Shown here: piece after piece, positions 38,138 to 45,401 of the stretch
How positions within the stretch are numbered: position 1 is the stretch's first letter
How the letters are laid out: each line of letters opens with the position of its first letter
Origin: HRBIN12 sp035762085
Lineage (GTDB): Bacteria > Actinomycetota > UBA4738 > HRBIN12
DNA length: 45,401 bases
Direction of reading: 5' to 3'
Assembly (NCBI GenBank): GCA_035762085.1
Contig: DASTPT010000117.1
Span: forward strand, 1-45,401
Notes under the pieces: generated by a model
What the model saw: the letters and a program-made list of their open reading frames with translations, nothing else
What the model was told of the DNA's origin: nothing
The model's database searches: none
Position numbers and translations under genes: made by a program

Positions 38138-38406
38138 TTCCCCTCCCAGTCGCCAGGCCAGGCCCGTTCCAGCCAGTCGCCGTAGAGCGCCTCGTGCAGG
38201 TATCCACGGATCTGCCACAGCGGGGTGTCGGCCGAGGAGATCCTCCCGAGGAACCGCCGGCCGTCCTCGCCCTCGAACTCGGCCACCAGGGTCCACGCGA
38301 CGCACGTCGCGTCGGCGGTCGGCGCGTGATCCTGGATCGCTCGATGGATCCCGAGCTGGTCTCCGGCCCTCGTGTCGCCCTTCACGTCCACCATACGATC
38401 GGTCAT
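38134..38406 (-). CDS. Hypothetical 90-residue protein
   Basis: A small soluble protein with TCVAWTLVAEFEGEDGRRFL and ISSADTPLWQIRGYLHEALYGDWLERAW. I do not recognise a family. It overlaps the RsbW-type gene by 4 nt, convergent. ATG 38406 has no ribosome site. ATG 38394 is also possible: a GGGTAT box ends 10 nt before it. Confidence 0.62.
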   Translation of the reverse strand: MTDRMVDVKGDTRAGDQLGIHRAIQDHAPTADATCVAWTLVAEFEGEDGRRFLGRISSADTPLWQIRGYLHEALYGDWLERAWPGDWEGN

Positions 38407-38464
38407 ACCCGGTTCGGGAGGCCCTACGCGTCCCGCCCGTCCGCCGGCCATCTACACTCGCCCG

Positions 38465-39133
38465 ATGAGACGGGCGCCGAGGCTCCGTGGTGGGCTCGGC
38501 GTTCGCGTGCCGAGCCTGTTCGCCGGCCTCGTGCTCGTCGCCGCCGCGATCGTCGTCTTGCTCGAAACCGGGCTCGGCCTCGCGCCGTGGGACGTCTTCC
38601 ACCTGGGCCTGGCCCAGCACACGTCCCTGACGCTGGGGATGGCGACGATCGTCGTGGGTCTCGTGGTGCTCCTCGTCGCATGGGCGCTGGGACAGGCGCC
38701 CGGGTTCGGGACCGTCGCGAACGCCATCGTGATCGGCCTGGTGGTGGACGCGCTGCTGTCGATCGCATGGGTGACGGAGCTCTCCGGATCTGGGCTCGGA
38801 GCGCGGGTCGGCCTGCTGGCCGTGGGCGTCGCCGTGTTCGGCCTGGGGATCGCCGTGTACATCGCCGCGGGTCTGGGCGCGGGTCCCAGGGACTCGCTCA
38901 TGTTGGTGCTCGCCCGCCGCACGGGGATCCGCTTCGCGTTCGTGCGAGCCGGGCTGGAGTTCCTCGCGCTGGCCGCGGGCTGGGCGCTCGGCGGGACGGT
39001 GGGGATCGGCACGTTCGCGATGGCGTTCCTGCTCGGCCCGTCGATCGAGGCGTCGTTCTGGGCGCTCAGCAGGTTCGGCCTCACGGTGGCGGCACCCGCG
39101 GAGGACGCCGTGGTCGTCGTCGCGGCCGGGTAG
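38465..39133 (+). CDS. YczE/YyaS/YitT-family integral membrane protein
   Basis: A 222-residue protein with five or six helices. The signatures ETGLGLAPWDVFHLGLAQHTSLTLGMATIVVG and AAGLGAGPRDSLMLVLARRTG are two related half-repeats typical of the YczE family. Function is unknown (YczE of Bacillus affects bacillomycin synthesis). It is probably leaderless: TACACT ends 6 nt before ATG 38465 and no ribosome site is present. Confidence 0.88.
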   Translation: MRRAPRLRGGLGVRVPSLFAGLVLVAAAIVVLLETGLGLAPWDVFHLGLAQHTSLTLGMATIVVGLVVLLVAWALGQAPGFGTVANAIVIGLVVDALLSIAWVTELSGSGLGARVGLLAVGVAVFGLGIAVYIAAGLGAGPRDSLMLVLARRTGIRFAFVRAGLEFLALAAGWALGGTVGIGTFAMAFLLGPSIEASFWALSRFGLTVAAPAEDAVVVVAAG

Positions 39134-39218
39134 GGCACCCTGTCGGGGACGCCCGTTGGCGACGCCCGGAGTCCGGCACCTGGGGTCAACGGGTCTTCCC
39201 AGGTCGTCCGTGGCGCCG

Positions 39219-39243
39219 TATCCTTTTTGACTCACCGTTCAAA
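39219..39243 (+). promoter_or_regulatory. Promoter with operator-like palindrome at the Rieske gene
   Basis: A TATCCT -10 box (39219-39224), with TTCCCA 17 nt upstream as a weak -35, is followed at once by TTTGA-N8-TCAAA (39226-39243). The palindrome would cover the transcription start, a place typical for a repressor of the TetR type. No regulator gene is adjacent. Confidence 0.45.
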
Positions 39244-39256
39244 CACGGAGGCTGCA

Positions 39257-40399
39257 GTGCTCGAGCAAAGGATGCGAGACGAGGCGGAGACCTGGCGTCC
39301 GAAGCCAACCCTGGCCGGACGTGACTATTGGGACGAGGCCGTCTGGCAGGAGGAGAAGGATCGGATCTGGCACGGCACGTGGGTGTGCGTCGGCCGCGCC
39401 GAGGAGGTCGAGAACCCGGGTGACTACCGGACGTACGACGTCGCCGGCGAGTCGATCTTCGTGACGCGGAACGCCGAGGGCGAGCTCCGCGGGTTCTTCA
39501 ACGTGTGTTCGCACCGGGGGACGAAGTTCGTCGACGACGGGGCGGGCTCGGTGAAGAAGGTCTTCAAGTGCCCGTACCACGCGTGGACGTACGACCTCGA
39601 CGGTTGCCTGGTCGGCACGCCGAACGTCGAGCAGGACGAGTTCTTCGACCGCGCGAGCTACCCACTGCATCGGATCCACCTGGACACGTACGCGGGGTTC
39701 CTGTTCGTGAACCTGTCTGCCGGCGAGCCGATGCCGCTCCGGGAGTTCCTCACCACGGGCGCCGAGTCGATCACGAACTACGACCGCTTCGGGATGGAGG
39801 ACCTGCGGATCGGACACCGGATCGTCTACGAGGTGAAGGCGAACTGGAAGATCCTGGTGGAGAACTACAACGAGTGCCTGCACTGCCCCTCGGTGCACCC
39901 GGAGCTCGTCCAGGTCGTCCCGCTGTTCCGGTTCGGCGAGGTCTGGGACGAGGAGATCCGCGACGACGGCCTGCAGATGGCCCAGGGCGCGACGAGCTTC
40001 AACCCGACCGGGAAGAGCACCCTGCCGCGCCTGCCCGGGGTCCTGGACGAGGACGCGAACCGGTACTACGGCATGTACCAGTTCCCGAACCTGGCGGTCG
40101 ACATGCACCCGGACGCGGTCCAGTACTACATCCTGGTGCCGCGGAGCCCGAGCCACACGACCGTCATCAGCGACTACCTGTTCCAGCCCGAGACCATCGC
40201 CGACCGAGATGTGAGCAAGGAGCCCTTCGTCGAGTTCTGGGACCTGATCTCGTGGCAGGACTGGGACGTCTGCGAGCGGGCGCAGATCGGCGTGTCGTCG
40301 AAGGCGTACACCAGCGGGGTCTACCCACGCAAGGACCGGTTCCTCTACTGGTTCAACGAGGAGTACCGGGGCTGGATGGGGCGCGAGACCCTGGATTGA
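39257..40399 (+). CDS. Rieske non-haem iron oxygenase, alpha subunit
   Basis: A 380-residue ring-hydroxylating or demethylating oxygenase. The Rieske cluster ligands are C84 and H86 in CSHRG, and C105 and H108 in CPYHAW. The mononuclear iron site has H209 and H214 in NECLHCPSVH, with E206 as the bridging acid, and an aspartate in the SWQDWDVCE segment. It is closest in style to the choline or stachydrine/carnitine-type monooxygenases, but the substrate is not clear. GTG 39257 is chosen for the GGAGG site 5 nt upstream; an in-frame TTG at 39227 lies inside the operator. No reductase or ferredoxin gene is nearby. Confidence 0.9.
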   Translation: MLEQRMRDEAETWRPKPTLAGRDYWDEAVWQEEKDRIWHGTWVCVGRAEEVENPGDYRTYDVAGESIFVTRNAEGELRGFFNVCSHRGTKFVDDGAGSVKKVFKCPYHAWTYDLDGCLVGTPNVEQDEFFDRASYPLHRIHLDTYAGFLFVNLSAGEPMPLREFLTTGAESITNYDRFGMEDLRIGHRIVYEVKANWKILVENYNECLHCPSVHPELVQVVPLFRFGEVWDEEIRDDGLQMAQGATSFNPTGKSTLPRLPGVLDEDANRYYGMYQFPNLAVDMHPDAVQYYILVPRSPSHTTVISDYLFQPETIADRDVSKEPFVEFWDLISWQDWDVCERAQIGVSSKAYTSGVYPRKDRFLYWFNEEYRGWMGRETLD

Positions 40400-40502
40400 C
40401 GGCCTCGTTCACCCGACCGCGCGTGCGGTGCGCCGACGAGGAACTTGCGCAGGTGCACGCCGCGGGGCAGAGTGACGGTTCATCCGGCGCGGGAGGGGCG
40501 AG

Positions 40503-41075
40503 ATGGCCGAGGAACCAGGCCCGTACGACTACACCGGACTGCACGCGTTCGTGTTCATCGATCACGTGCCCGAGACCGATTCCCCGTACGCGGTCGTCCA
40601 ACGCCTGCGGGGCGAGCTCAAGGGGCCGCCCGAGGGGCCGGTGGTGTTCGCGGGCGACGTGGTCGGGCCGTACCAGGCCTTCGCGCACCTGCGCGTCGAG
40701 GAGGGAGACCTCTCCGGGCTGCTCGACCTGATCAACGGCCAGCTCCGCGAGCAGGGCGTCCGCTGCAAGTACAGCGTCGAGACGAAGGTCTACAAGGACC
40801 CGAGCGGTCGGGTGATCGGCACGAAGCGGGGAACGCCCGAGATCATCGCGCTCGTGTCCGTCGATGTGAGGGCCGGGATGATCGACAGCGTGCTCGACCA
40901 GCTCGGCGAGCTCGACGCGTTCCGCGGAGCCTCCGTCGTCACCGGCGACTTCGACATCTTGTTGCAGCTCGGCGGCGAGACGCTCGACGAGGTCCTCGAG
41001 GTCGGGATGGGGCAGCTCCAGCGGATCGACGGGATCAAGCGGACGTCCACCGCGCTGCTCGATGGGCGCCGCTGA
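40503..41075 (+). CDS. Protein with two Lrp/AsnC-type RAM-like domains
   Basis: A 190-residue protein with two similar halves. The second (EIIALVSVDVRAGMIDSVLDQL, VVTGDFDILLQLGG, IDGIKRTSTALL) is a clear RAM domain as in Lrp/AsnC. The first (LHAFVFIDHVPETDSPYAVV, VVGPYQAFAHLRVEEGD, KYSVETKV) is a divergent copy. It lacks a helix-turn-helix, so it is a ligand-binding or enzyme-regulating protein rather than a repressor. GGGAGGGG precedes ATG 40503. It follows the Rieske gene by 103 nt. Confidence 0.8.
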   Translation: MAEEPGPYDYTGLHAFVFIDHVPETDSPYAVVQRLRGELKGPPEGPVVFAGDVVGPYQAFAHLRVEEGDLSGLLDLINGQLREQGVRCKYSVETKVYKDPSGRVIGTKRGTPEIIALVSVDVRAGMIDSVLDQLGELDAFRGASVVTGDFDILLQLGGETLDEVLEVGMGQLQRIDGIKRTSTALLDGRR

Positions 41076-41084
41076 CGCAGGCGG

Positions 41085-44000
41085 TCAGCCTCCGGCCGGC
41101 ACCGCCCCCTTGCGTCGATAGAGCTCGGCGGCCCTGGCGCGCGCGTCCGCGGCCTCGGGCCGCTCGAGCACGGTGAAGACCGCGGCGACCTCCTCTCGCG
41201 TCTCGGCCTGGAGCAGCAGCCAGTCGGTCGAGTCGGCCATGGCCGTCGCCTCACGGGCGAGCGCGAGCGCCCGCTCGGCGTCCCCGCGCCGGGCCGCCGC
41301 GCGCGCCCGGACCGACCGCCACACGACCTGCGTCTCCAGGTCGTCACGCGAGCCCTCGCGCTCGACGGTGGCGGCGATCGCGTCGGCCTCCTCGTCAGCG
41401 TCCGCGTCCAGCAGCGCGCTCGCGAGCCCGATCGCCGCGAGACGCGCGTTCACCTCGTCCCGCTGTTCGAGGTAGGCGGCGTGCACCGAACGATGGAGCC
41501 GGACCGCCGCGGCCACGTCGCCGCGGCGTCGAGCGACGTCGGCGAAGATCTCGGTGCACCGGATCAGCCAGCGTCGCTGGCCGAGCTCCTGGAGCGTGTC
41601 GCGCGCCGTCTCCGCCTCGGCCTCGGCACGGTCGAGCAGGCCCCGGAGCGTCAGCGTGTTCGCCAGGTCCAGCCGGACGGCCGCCTGCGTCAGCCGGTCG
41701 CCCGAGAGCTCCACGACCAGCCGACCCAGCCGGCGCTCGACCTCCACGAGCGGGACCGGCCCGCGGAGCAGCGCCGCGCCGAGGGTCCCCGCGGCGTCGG
41801 CCATCGCGCGCCAGTTGCCGCTCTCGCGCGCGAGCGTCAGCGCCCGCTCGGCGTCCGCCTCCATCGACGCCGCACTCCCCTCGAGCCAACCCACGACCGA
41901 CCGGTTGGCGTAGGCGGTCGCCAGGTTCGCTCGGTCGCCGGCCGATTCGAGCTCCCGGATCGCGCGGTCGAACACCGCTCGGGTGGTGTCGAGCGGGACG
42001 GCGTTCGGGTCCTCGAGGAAGCGGAGGAACGCGTGCTGCATCCGCGCGCGCTCGGCCAGGCTCCCGGTGGCTGCGGGACCGAGCTCCTCGAGCATCGTCG
42101 CGACGGTCGCCCCCGCGCGCTCGGTGTCGCCCGCGTACAGCAGCGCGTCGTGCAGGTCGGCCAGGATCGGTCCGCGCGCAGGGTGCCCCGGCGGCAGCAG
42201 CGCGGCCGCGCGCTCGAGGTCCGTCGCGGTGGTCGTCACGTCGCCTCGTGCGGCGGCGGCGCGTCCCGCGCGCGCCAGGTGCTCGGCCGCCCGCTCGCCG
42301 AGCGCGGTCCCTCGCGCCGCCTGCGCCGGGCCGAGCTCCAAGAGGTAGCCGCGCGCCCGCTCGAGGTGCCGGCCGATCGCGACGTCGGTCTCGGCGGCGT
42401 CTGCGCTCTCGAGGAGGTCGGCCGCCCGCTCGTGGAGCTCGGCGCGGCGGCTCTTCGGCAGCGCGGCGTACGATGCCTCGCGCGTCAGCTCGTGGCGGAA
42501 CCGGTAGCGGTCGGGCCGTTCCGTCTTCAGGAGGAAGTCTCGGCGGACGAGCGCTTCGACGACCCGGCCAAGCCGGTCACCGTCCACGACGTCCGACAGC
42601 CGGCCGAGCGTCGCGAGCTCGAACGTCGAGCCGAGCACCGCGGCCGATCGCAGCGCCTCCTGCTCGTCGGTCGACAGGCGATCGATCCGCGCCGCGAGCA
42701 CCGCCGAGATCGTGGGTGGCACGGCGTCCCGCGCGCCGCCGTCCTCGCGGAGCGACGCGACGATCTCCTCGAGGAAGAACGGGTTCCCGCCCGCGGTCGC
42801 GACGAGCCGGTCGATCTGGTCGCCCGCGGCCTCGAGGGCGGTCGCGAGGGCCCGGCCCTCGTCCTCGGTCAGCGGGTCCAGGTGGATCGCGAGCTCGCCG
42901 GGACCCCGGCCCCACGTCGGGTGCTCCTCCAGCAGGTCCGGCCGCGCCAGGCAGACCACCAGCATCGGCGCGTCGCGCGTCCACTCCTCGACGTGGCGGA
43001 CGCACGTGAGCAGGGCCGACTCGGCCCACTGCAGGTCGTCCAGGATGAGGAGCATCGGGCGCTGCCCGGCGAGCGTCGCGAGCGTCACCCGAACCGCGGA
43101 CAGCGCGTCGTCGGGGGTGACGGCGCCGTCCGCGCGTCCCACCGCGGCGCAGAACGCGGCCGCCACCGAGTGCGCGTCGTCGCGGTCCGCGAGCAGTTCC
43201 TCGACCGCGGCGACCGGGTCGTCGGAGGTCTCGGCGTTGAGCGCCTCGAGGAGTGCGTCGCCGATCGGCCGGAGCGCGGCGCCCTCCCCGTACGACCGGC
43301 ACCGGCCGAGCAGCACCGCGTCGTCCGCCGCCTCGCGAGCCACGAACTCGCGGACCAGGCGTGTCTTCCCGATCCCGGCGTCGCCGGTGACGGTCACGAC
43401 CCGGCAGCGGCGTCGGCGGCGCGTGTCCTCGCGGAGGTGCCGGAGCAGCGCGAGCTCGGTCTCGCGCGCCACGAAGGGCGGCTCCGCCCGCCCGTCGCCG
43501 CCGGGGCCGAGCACGCGCGCGAGCCTGACCGGGCGGATCGAGCCCTCGAAGCCCCTCAGCGCGAGCGGCTCCGCGGGCTCGCCCTCGGCCCGGGCTCGGA
43601 TCAGCCGCCACGTGGTGTCGTCGACGAGGGTCTCCCCGGGCCCGGCCGCCGACTCCAGACGAGCCGCCAGGTTCAGCACGGAACCGATCACGCTGGGCTC
43701 GCCGGAACCGGCGCTCGCGAGGACCTCGCCGGTGGCGACGCCGGTCCGGATCTGGATCCGCACGCCCCAGCGCGCCTCGAGTTCGTCGTTCAGCGGCGCG
43801 ATCGCCTCGCGCATCTCGGCTGCGGTCCGGGCGGCGCGGAGCGCGTCGTCCTCGTGGAGCGTCGGGGCTCCGAACACGGCGACCACGGCGTCGCCGATGA
43901 ACTTCTCGACGTGTCCGCCGTGGCGCTCGACGACCTCACGCATCGCGGCCCAGTACCGCGCCATCACACCCTGGACGGTCTCGGCGTCCGCGCGCTCGGT

Positions 44001-44147
44001 CAGCTCCGTCGAGCCCACGAGGTCGCAGAACACCACGGAGATCCTGCGCCGCGATGCGGGTGCCCCGCTCGACAGCGCGGTCCCGCACGCGCTGCAGAAG
44101 CGCGCGTCCTGCGCGTTCGAGCGGCCGCAGGCGGGGCACGTCGTCAT
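41085..44147 (-). CDS. Zinc-ribbon / adenylate cyclase / AAA ATPase / TPR regulator
   Basis: A 1020-residue multidomain protein. A zinc ribbon uses C4, C7, C18 and C21. A class III nucleotide cyclase domain (about 33-205) has metal aspartates D42 in VVFCDLVGSTEL and D86 in KFIGDAVVAVFG, and NLAARLE for the transition state, so it looks active. An AAA/NB-ARC-like ATPase has Walker A GDAGIGKTR near 256 and Walker B LLILDDLQWAE near 372. TPR-like helices fill about 640-1020. This build is common in actinobacteria and mycobacteria and may couple ATPase signalling to cAMP. ATG 44147 has no ribosome site; TACGCT ends 6 nt upstream, so it is probably leaderless. Confidence 0.92.
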   Translation of the reverse strand: MTTCPACGRSNAQDARFCSACGTALSSGAPASRRRISVVFCDLVGSTELTERADAETVQGVMARYWAAMREVVERHGGHVEKFIGDAVVAVFGAPTLHEDDALRAARTAAEMREAIAPLNDELEARWGVRIQIRTGVATGEVLASAGSGEPSVIGSVLNLAARLESAAGPGETLVDDTTWRLIRARAEGEPAEPLALRGFEGSIRPVRLARVLGPGGDGRAEPPFVARETELALLRHLREDTRRRRRCRVVTVTGDAGIGKTRLVREFVAREAADDAVLLGRCRSYGEGAALRPIGDALLEALNAETSDDPVAAVEELLADRDDAHSVAAAFCAAVGRADGAVTPDDALSAVRVTLATLAGQRPMLLILDDLQWAESALLTCVRHVEEWTRDAPMLVVCLARPDLLEEHPTWGRGPGELAIHLDPLTEDEGRALATALEAAGDQIDRLVATAGGNPFFLEEIVASLREDGGARDAVPPTISAVLAARIDRLSTDEQEALRSAAVLGSTFELATLGRLSDVVDGDRLGRVVEALVRRDFLLKTERPDRYRFRHELTREASYAALPKSRRAELHERAADLLESADAAETDVAIGRHLERARGYLLELGPAQAARGTALGERAAEHLARAGRAAAARGDVTTTATDLERAAALLPPGHPARGPILADLHDALLYAGDTERAGATVATMLEELGPAATGSLAERARMQHAFLRFLEDPNAVPLDTTRAVFDRAIRELESAGDRANLATAYANRSVVGWLEGSAASMEADAERALTLARESGNWRAMADAAGTLGAALLRGPVPLVEVERRLGRLVVELSGDRLTQAAVRLDLANTLTLRGLLDRAEAEAETARDTLQELGQRRWLIRCTEIFADVARRRGDVAAAVRLHRSVHAAYLEQRDEVNARLAAIGLASALLDADADEEADAIAATVEREGSRDDLETQVVWRSVRARAAARRGDAERALALAREATAMADSTDWLLLQAETREEVAAVFTVLERPEAADARARAAELYRRKGAVPAGG

Positions 44148-44190
44148 CCGTGGAGCGTATGCCGAGCGCTCGGCGTCGGCGACCCGAGGC

Positions 44191-44216
44191 GTGTAGGGAC
44201 GCCCACGCCGGGGTAT
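44191..44216 (+). promoter_or_regulatory. Probable SigB/SigF-type promoter, two-gene envelope unit
   Basis: GTGTAG, 14 nt, GGGTAT; predicted start near 44223. The -10 is perfect; the -35 keeps G..T only. Confidence 0.58.
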
Positions 44217-44263
44217 CAATCGGCGGGCGTTCCGTGCGTGGGGCGTCCGGAGGGAGGTTTCCC

Positions 44264-44827
44264 ATGGAATCGTGGATGTGGATCGTGATCGCGGTCGCGG
44301 TCCTGGCGGTGATCGCGCTCGTCGCGTGGGCGATGATGAAGCGTCGCCGCACCGAGGGCCTGCGCCACCAGTTCGGACCCGAGTACGACGTGGCGATGAC
44401 GGAGGCCGAGAGCCGGCGCTCCGCCGAGGCCGAGCTCGAGGCGCGCCGCGAGCGTCGCCAGCGGCTGACGCTCCGCGCGCTGACGCCCGAGAGCCGTGAC
44501 CGGTACGCGCAGCAGTGGCGCGACGTGCAGGCCCGGTTCGTGGACTCGCCGGCGGTGGCGCTCCAGAGCGCCGACCTGCTCGTGACCGAGCTGATGCGCG
44601 AGCGCGGGTACCCGACGGGCGACTTCGATCAGCGGGCCGCCGATGTTTCGGTCGATCACCCAGAGGTCGTCCGCAACTACCGGATGGCGCACACGGTGTC
44701 CCAGGAGGCGGCGAACGATGCGGCGGACACCGAGCGGATGCGCCAGGGGCTGGTGCACTATCGGGCGCTCTTCGACGAGCTGCTCGAGGACGACACGGTC
44801 GATACCGACCGGGAGGCCGCCGGCTGA
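44264..44827 (+). CDS. Membrane-anchored conserved hypothetical protein
   Basis: A 187-residue protein. One N-terminal helix (WIVIAVAVLAVIALVAWAM) is followed by a soluble domain with LRHQFGPEYDVAM, EAELEARRERRQRLTLRAL and RERGYPTGDFDQRAADVSVDHPEVV. This set of motifs recurs in a widespread bacterial family of unknown function. GGGAGG precedes ATG 44264. The next gene begins 23 nt after its stop. Confidence 0.85.
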   Translation: MESWMWIVIAVAVLAVIALVAWAMMKRRRTEGLRHQFGPEYDVAMTEAESRRSAEAELEARRERRQRLTLRALTPESRDRYAQQWRDVQARFVDSPAVALQSADLLVTELMRERGYPTGDFDQRAADVSVDHPEVVRNYRMAHTVSQEAANDAADTERMRQGLVHYRALFDELLEDDTVDTDREAAG

Positions 44828-44850
44828 CGCCGGCGCGAGAGGAGGATCCG

Positions 44851-45228
44851 ATGAAGGTCACGAACCGACTGAGCGACGCCGCCGACACGCTCCGCGAGCG
44901 GCGGCTCCGGATGAAGGCCGAGAGCCTGGACGAGCAGAACCGCGAGATGAAGACCGAGGTGCGCGCCCTGCGGGACGAGCTCGACCGCGAGCGGGACGCC
45001 CGAGCGCAGATGCTCGACGCGCTCCAGCACATCAAGCCCGCGAAGGTCAAGGTCAAGCGCCGCGGCGGGATGCTCCGCCTGATCGTGATCGGCGGGACCG
45101 CGTACGTCCTGGGCGCCAAGGCCGGGCGCGAGCGCTACGAGGAGATCCGCCGCTGGTGGAGCGACATGCGCGAGCGGATGTCCAAGCGCAGCGACGAGCA
45201 GTCACCGGTCGGCGAGCTGAGCGCCTAG
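44851..45228 (+). CDS. YtxH-like coiled-coil membrane protein
   Basis: A 125-residue protein. Residues 1-62 form a charged coiled coil (LRMKAESLDEQNREMKTEVR), residues 74-88 a short helix with GGTAYVLGAKAGRERYEEI, as in YtxH and similar stress-associated membrane proteins, then a polar tail. GGAGGATCCG precedes ATG 44851. It belongs to the same unit as the previous gene. Confidence 0.82.
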   Translation: MKVTNRLSDAADTLRERRLRMKAESLDEQNREMKTEVRALRDELDRERDARAQMLDALQHIKPAKVKVKRRGGMLRLIVIGGTAYVLGAKAGRERYEEIRRWWSDMRERMSKRSDEQSPVGELSA

Positions 45229-45401
45229 CGACGGCGCTCGATCGCCGCGCGCATCCCCTCGAGAACGTCGTCCGGGAGCGACTGGACCTCGTGCGTCTCC
45301 CAGATCGCGAGGACCCACGCCCGGGCGCGTTCTCGGAGGGTGGAGGAGCCGGCCGTCTCCCACTGGGATCCGCGAGCTCGGGGCCGCCGGCGATGAGCGG
45401 C
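45225..45401 (-). CDS. C-terminal end of a probable trimethylamine methyltransferase-like protein (cut by edge)
   Basis: The last 58 residues read backward from the TAG at 45225. The segment ETAGSSTLRERARAWVLAIW followed by ETHEVQSLPDDVLEGM resembles the C-terminus of the MttB family. The first dozen residues in this frame look unnatural (AAHRRRPRARG), while another frame gives LIAGGPELADP, so a one-base indel near 45360 is possible. The stop overlaps the end of the convergent YtxH-like gene. Identification is tentative. Confidence 0.4.
   Translation of the reverse strand, partial: AAHRRRPRARGSQWETAGSSTLRERARAWVLAIWETHEVQSLPDDVLEGMRAAIERRR

Noticed and set aside
41481..44288. 935-codon frame antisense to the cyclase gene
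   Set aside because: Low-complexity Arg/Glu/Pro content and no ribosome site; shadow of the real gene.
44148..45119. Upstream extension of the cyclase frame
   Set aside because: The added residues are Arg/Ser/Pro-rich, overlap two good plus-strand genes, and the zinc ribbon MTTCPACG is a natural N-terminus.
1..45401. Mobile elements, CRISPR arrays, tRNA or rRNA genes
   Set aside because: No transposase, integrase, spaced direct-repeat array, att-like duplication or RNA gene was found by reading both strands.

Overview
The window is 45.4 kb of very GC-rich DNA, densely coding on both strands, with AUG/GUG/UUG starts and strong GGAGG ribosome sites. A ClpS gene overlaps a DUF2017 gene, and a UsfX-type anti-sigma gene overlaps a SigF-type sigma gene. 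Together with many small membrane or acidic 'DUF' proteins, this points to a member of the Actinomycetota, probably a little-studied lineage. I see no rRNA or tRNA, CRISPR array, transposase, integrase or phage gene; the DNA looks chromosomal throughout.

Layout. Positions 1-14 kb are mainly metabolic and housekeeping: a partial dimethylargininase-like gene, YbaK, enoyl-CoA hydratase, a PECR-like SDR, an acyltransferase, ClpS-DUF2017, an ABC-F ATPase, a haem-binding protein, an FAD amine oxidase, a zinc alcohol dehydrogenase, SerC, and TSUP and CDF-like transporters. Many of these have no Shine-Dalgarno and instead a TANNNT box ending 6-9 nt before the start, so they are probably leaderless. 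Positions 14-18 kb hold an LppM-like lipoprotein, a MarR regulator with its own operators, an acetate-type transporter and a tandem winged-helix protein. Positions 18.2-26.4 kb are a partner-switching stress locus: on the minus strand STAS, UsfX-like protein, a 1743-residue PAS/GAF/PP2C phosphatase, STAS and RsbW kinase; divergently a UsfX-like anti-sigma and a SigF/SigB-family sigma factor. Positions 26.4-38 kb and 44.2-45.2 kb hold some 20 small stress-type genes (CsbD, CBS, hemerythrin, BON, SRPBCC, YihY, topoisomerase IB, DUF6328-, DUF5709- and DUF6766-like). The rest carries a YczE-type membrane protein, a Rieske oxygenase, a double RAM-domain protein and a large adenylate cyclase/ATPase regulator.

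The most interesting pattern is that about 16 transcription units between 14.5 and 44.3 kb have an upstream match to the SigB/SigF promoter (GTTTGC-like, 13-15 nt, GGGTAC/G/T/A). The nearby sigma factor would recognise exactly this sequence. Several of these transcripts are predicted to begin with a stem-loop placed at or near +1, ahead of the ribosome site. I read the right two thirds of the window as a compact general-stress regulon lying beside its own sigma factor and phosphorelay.
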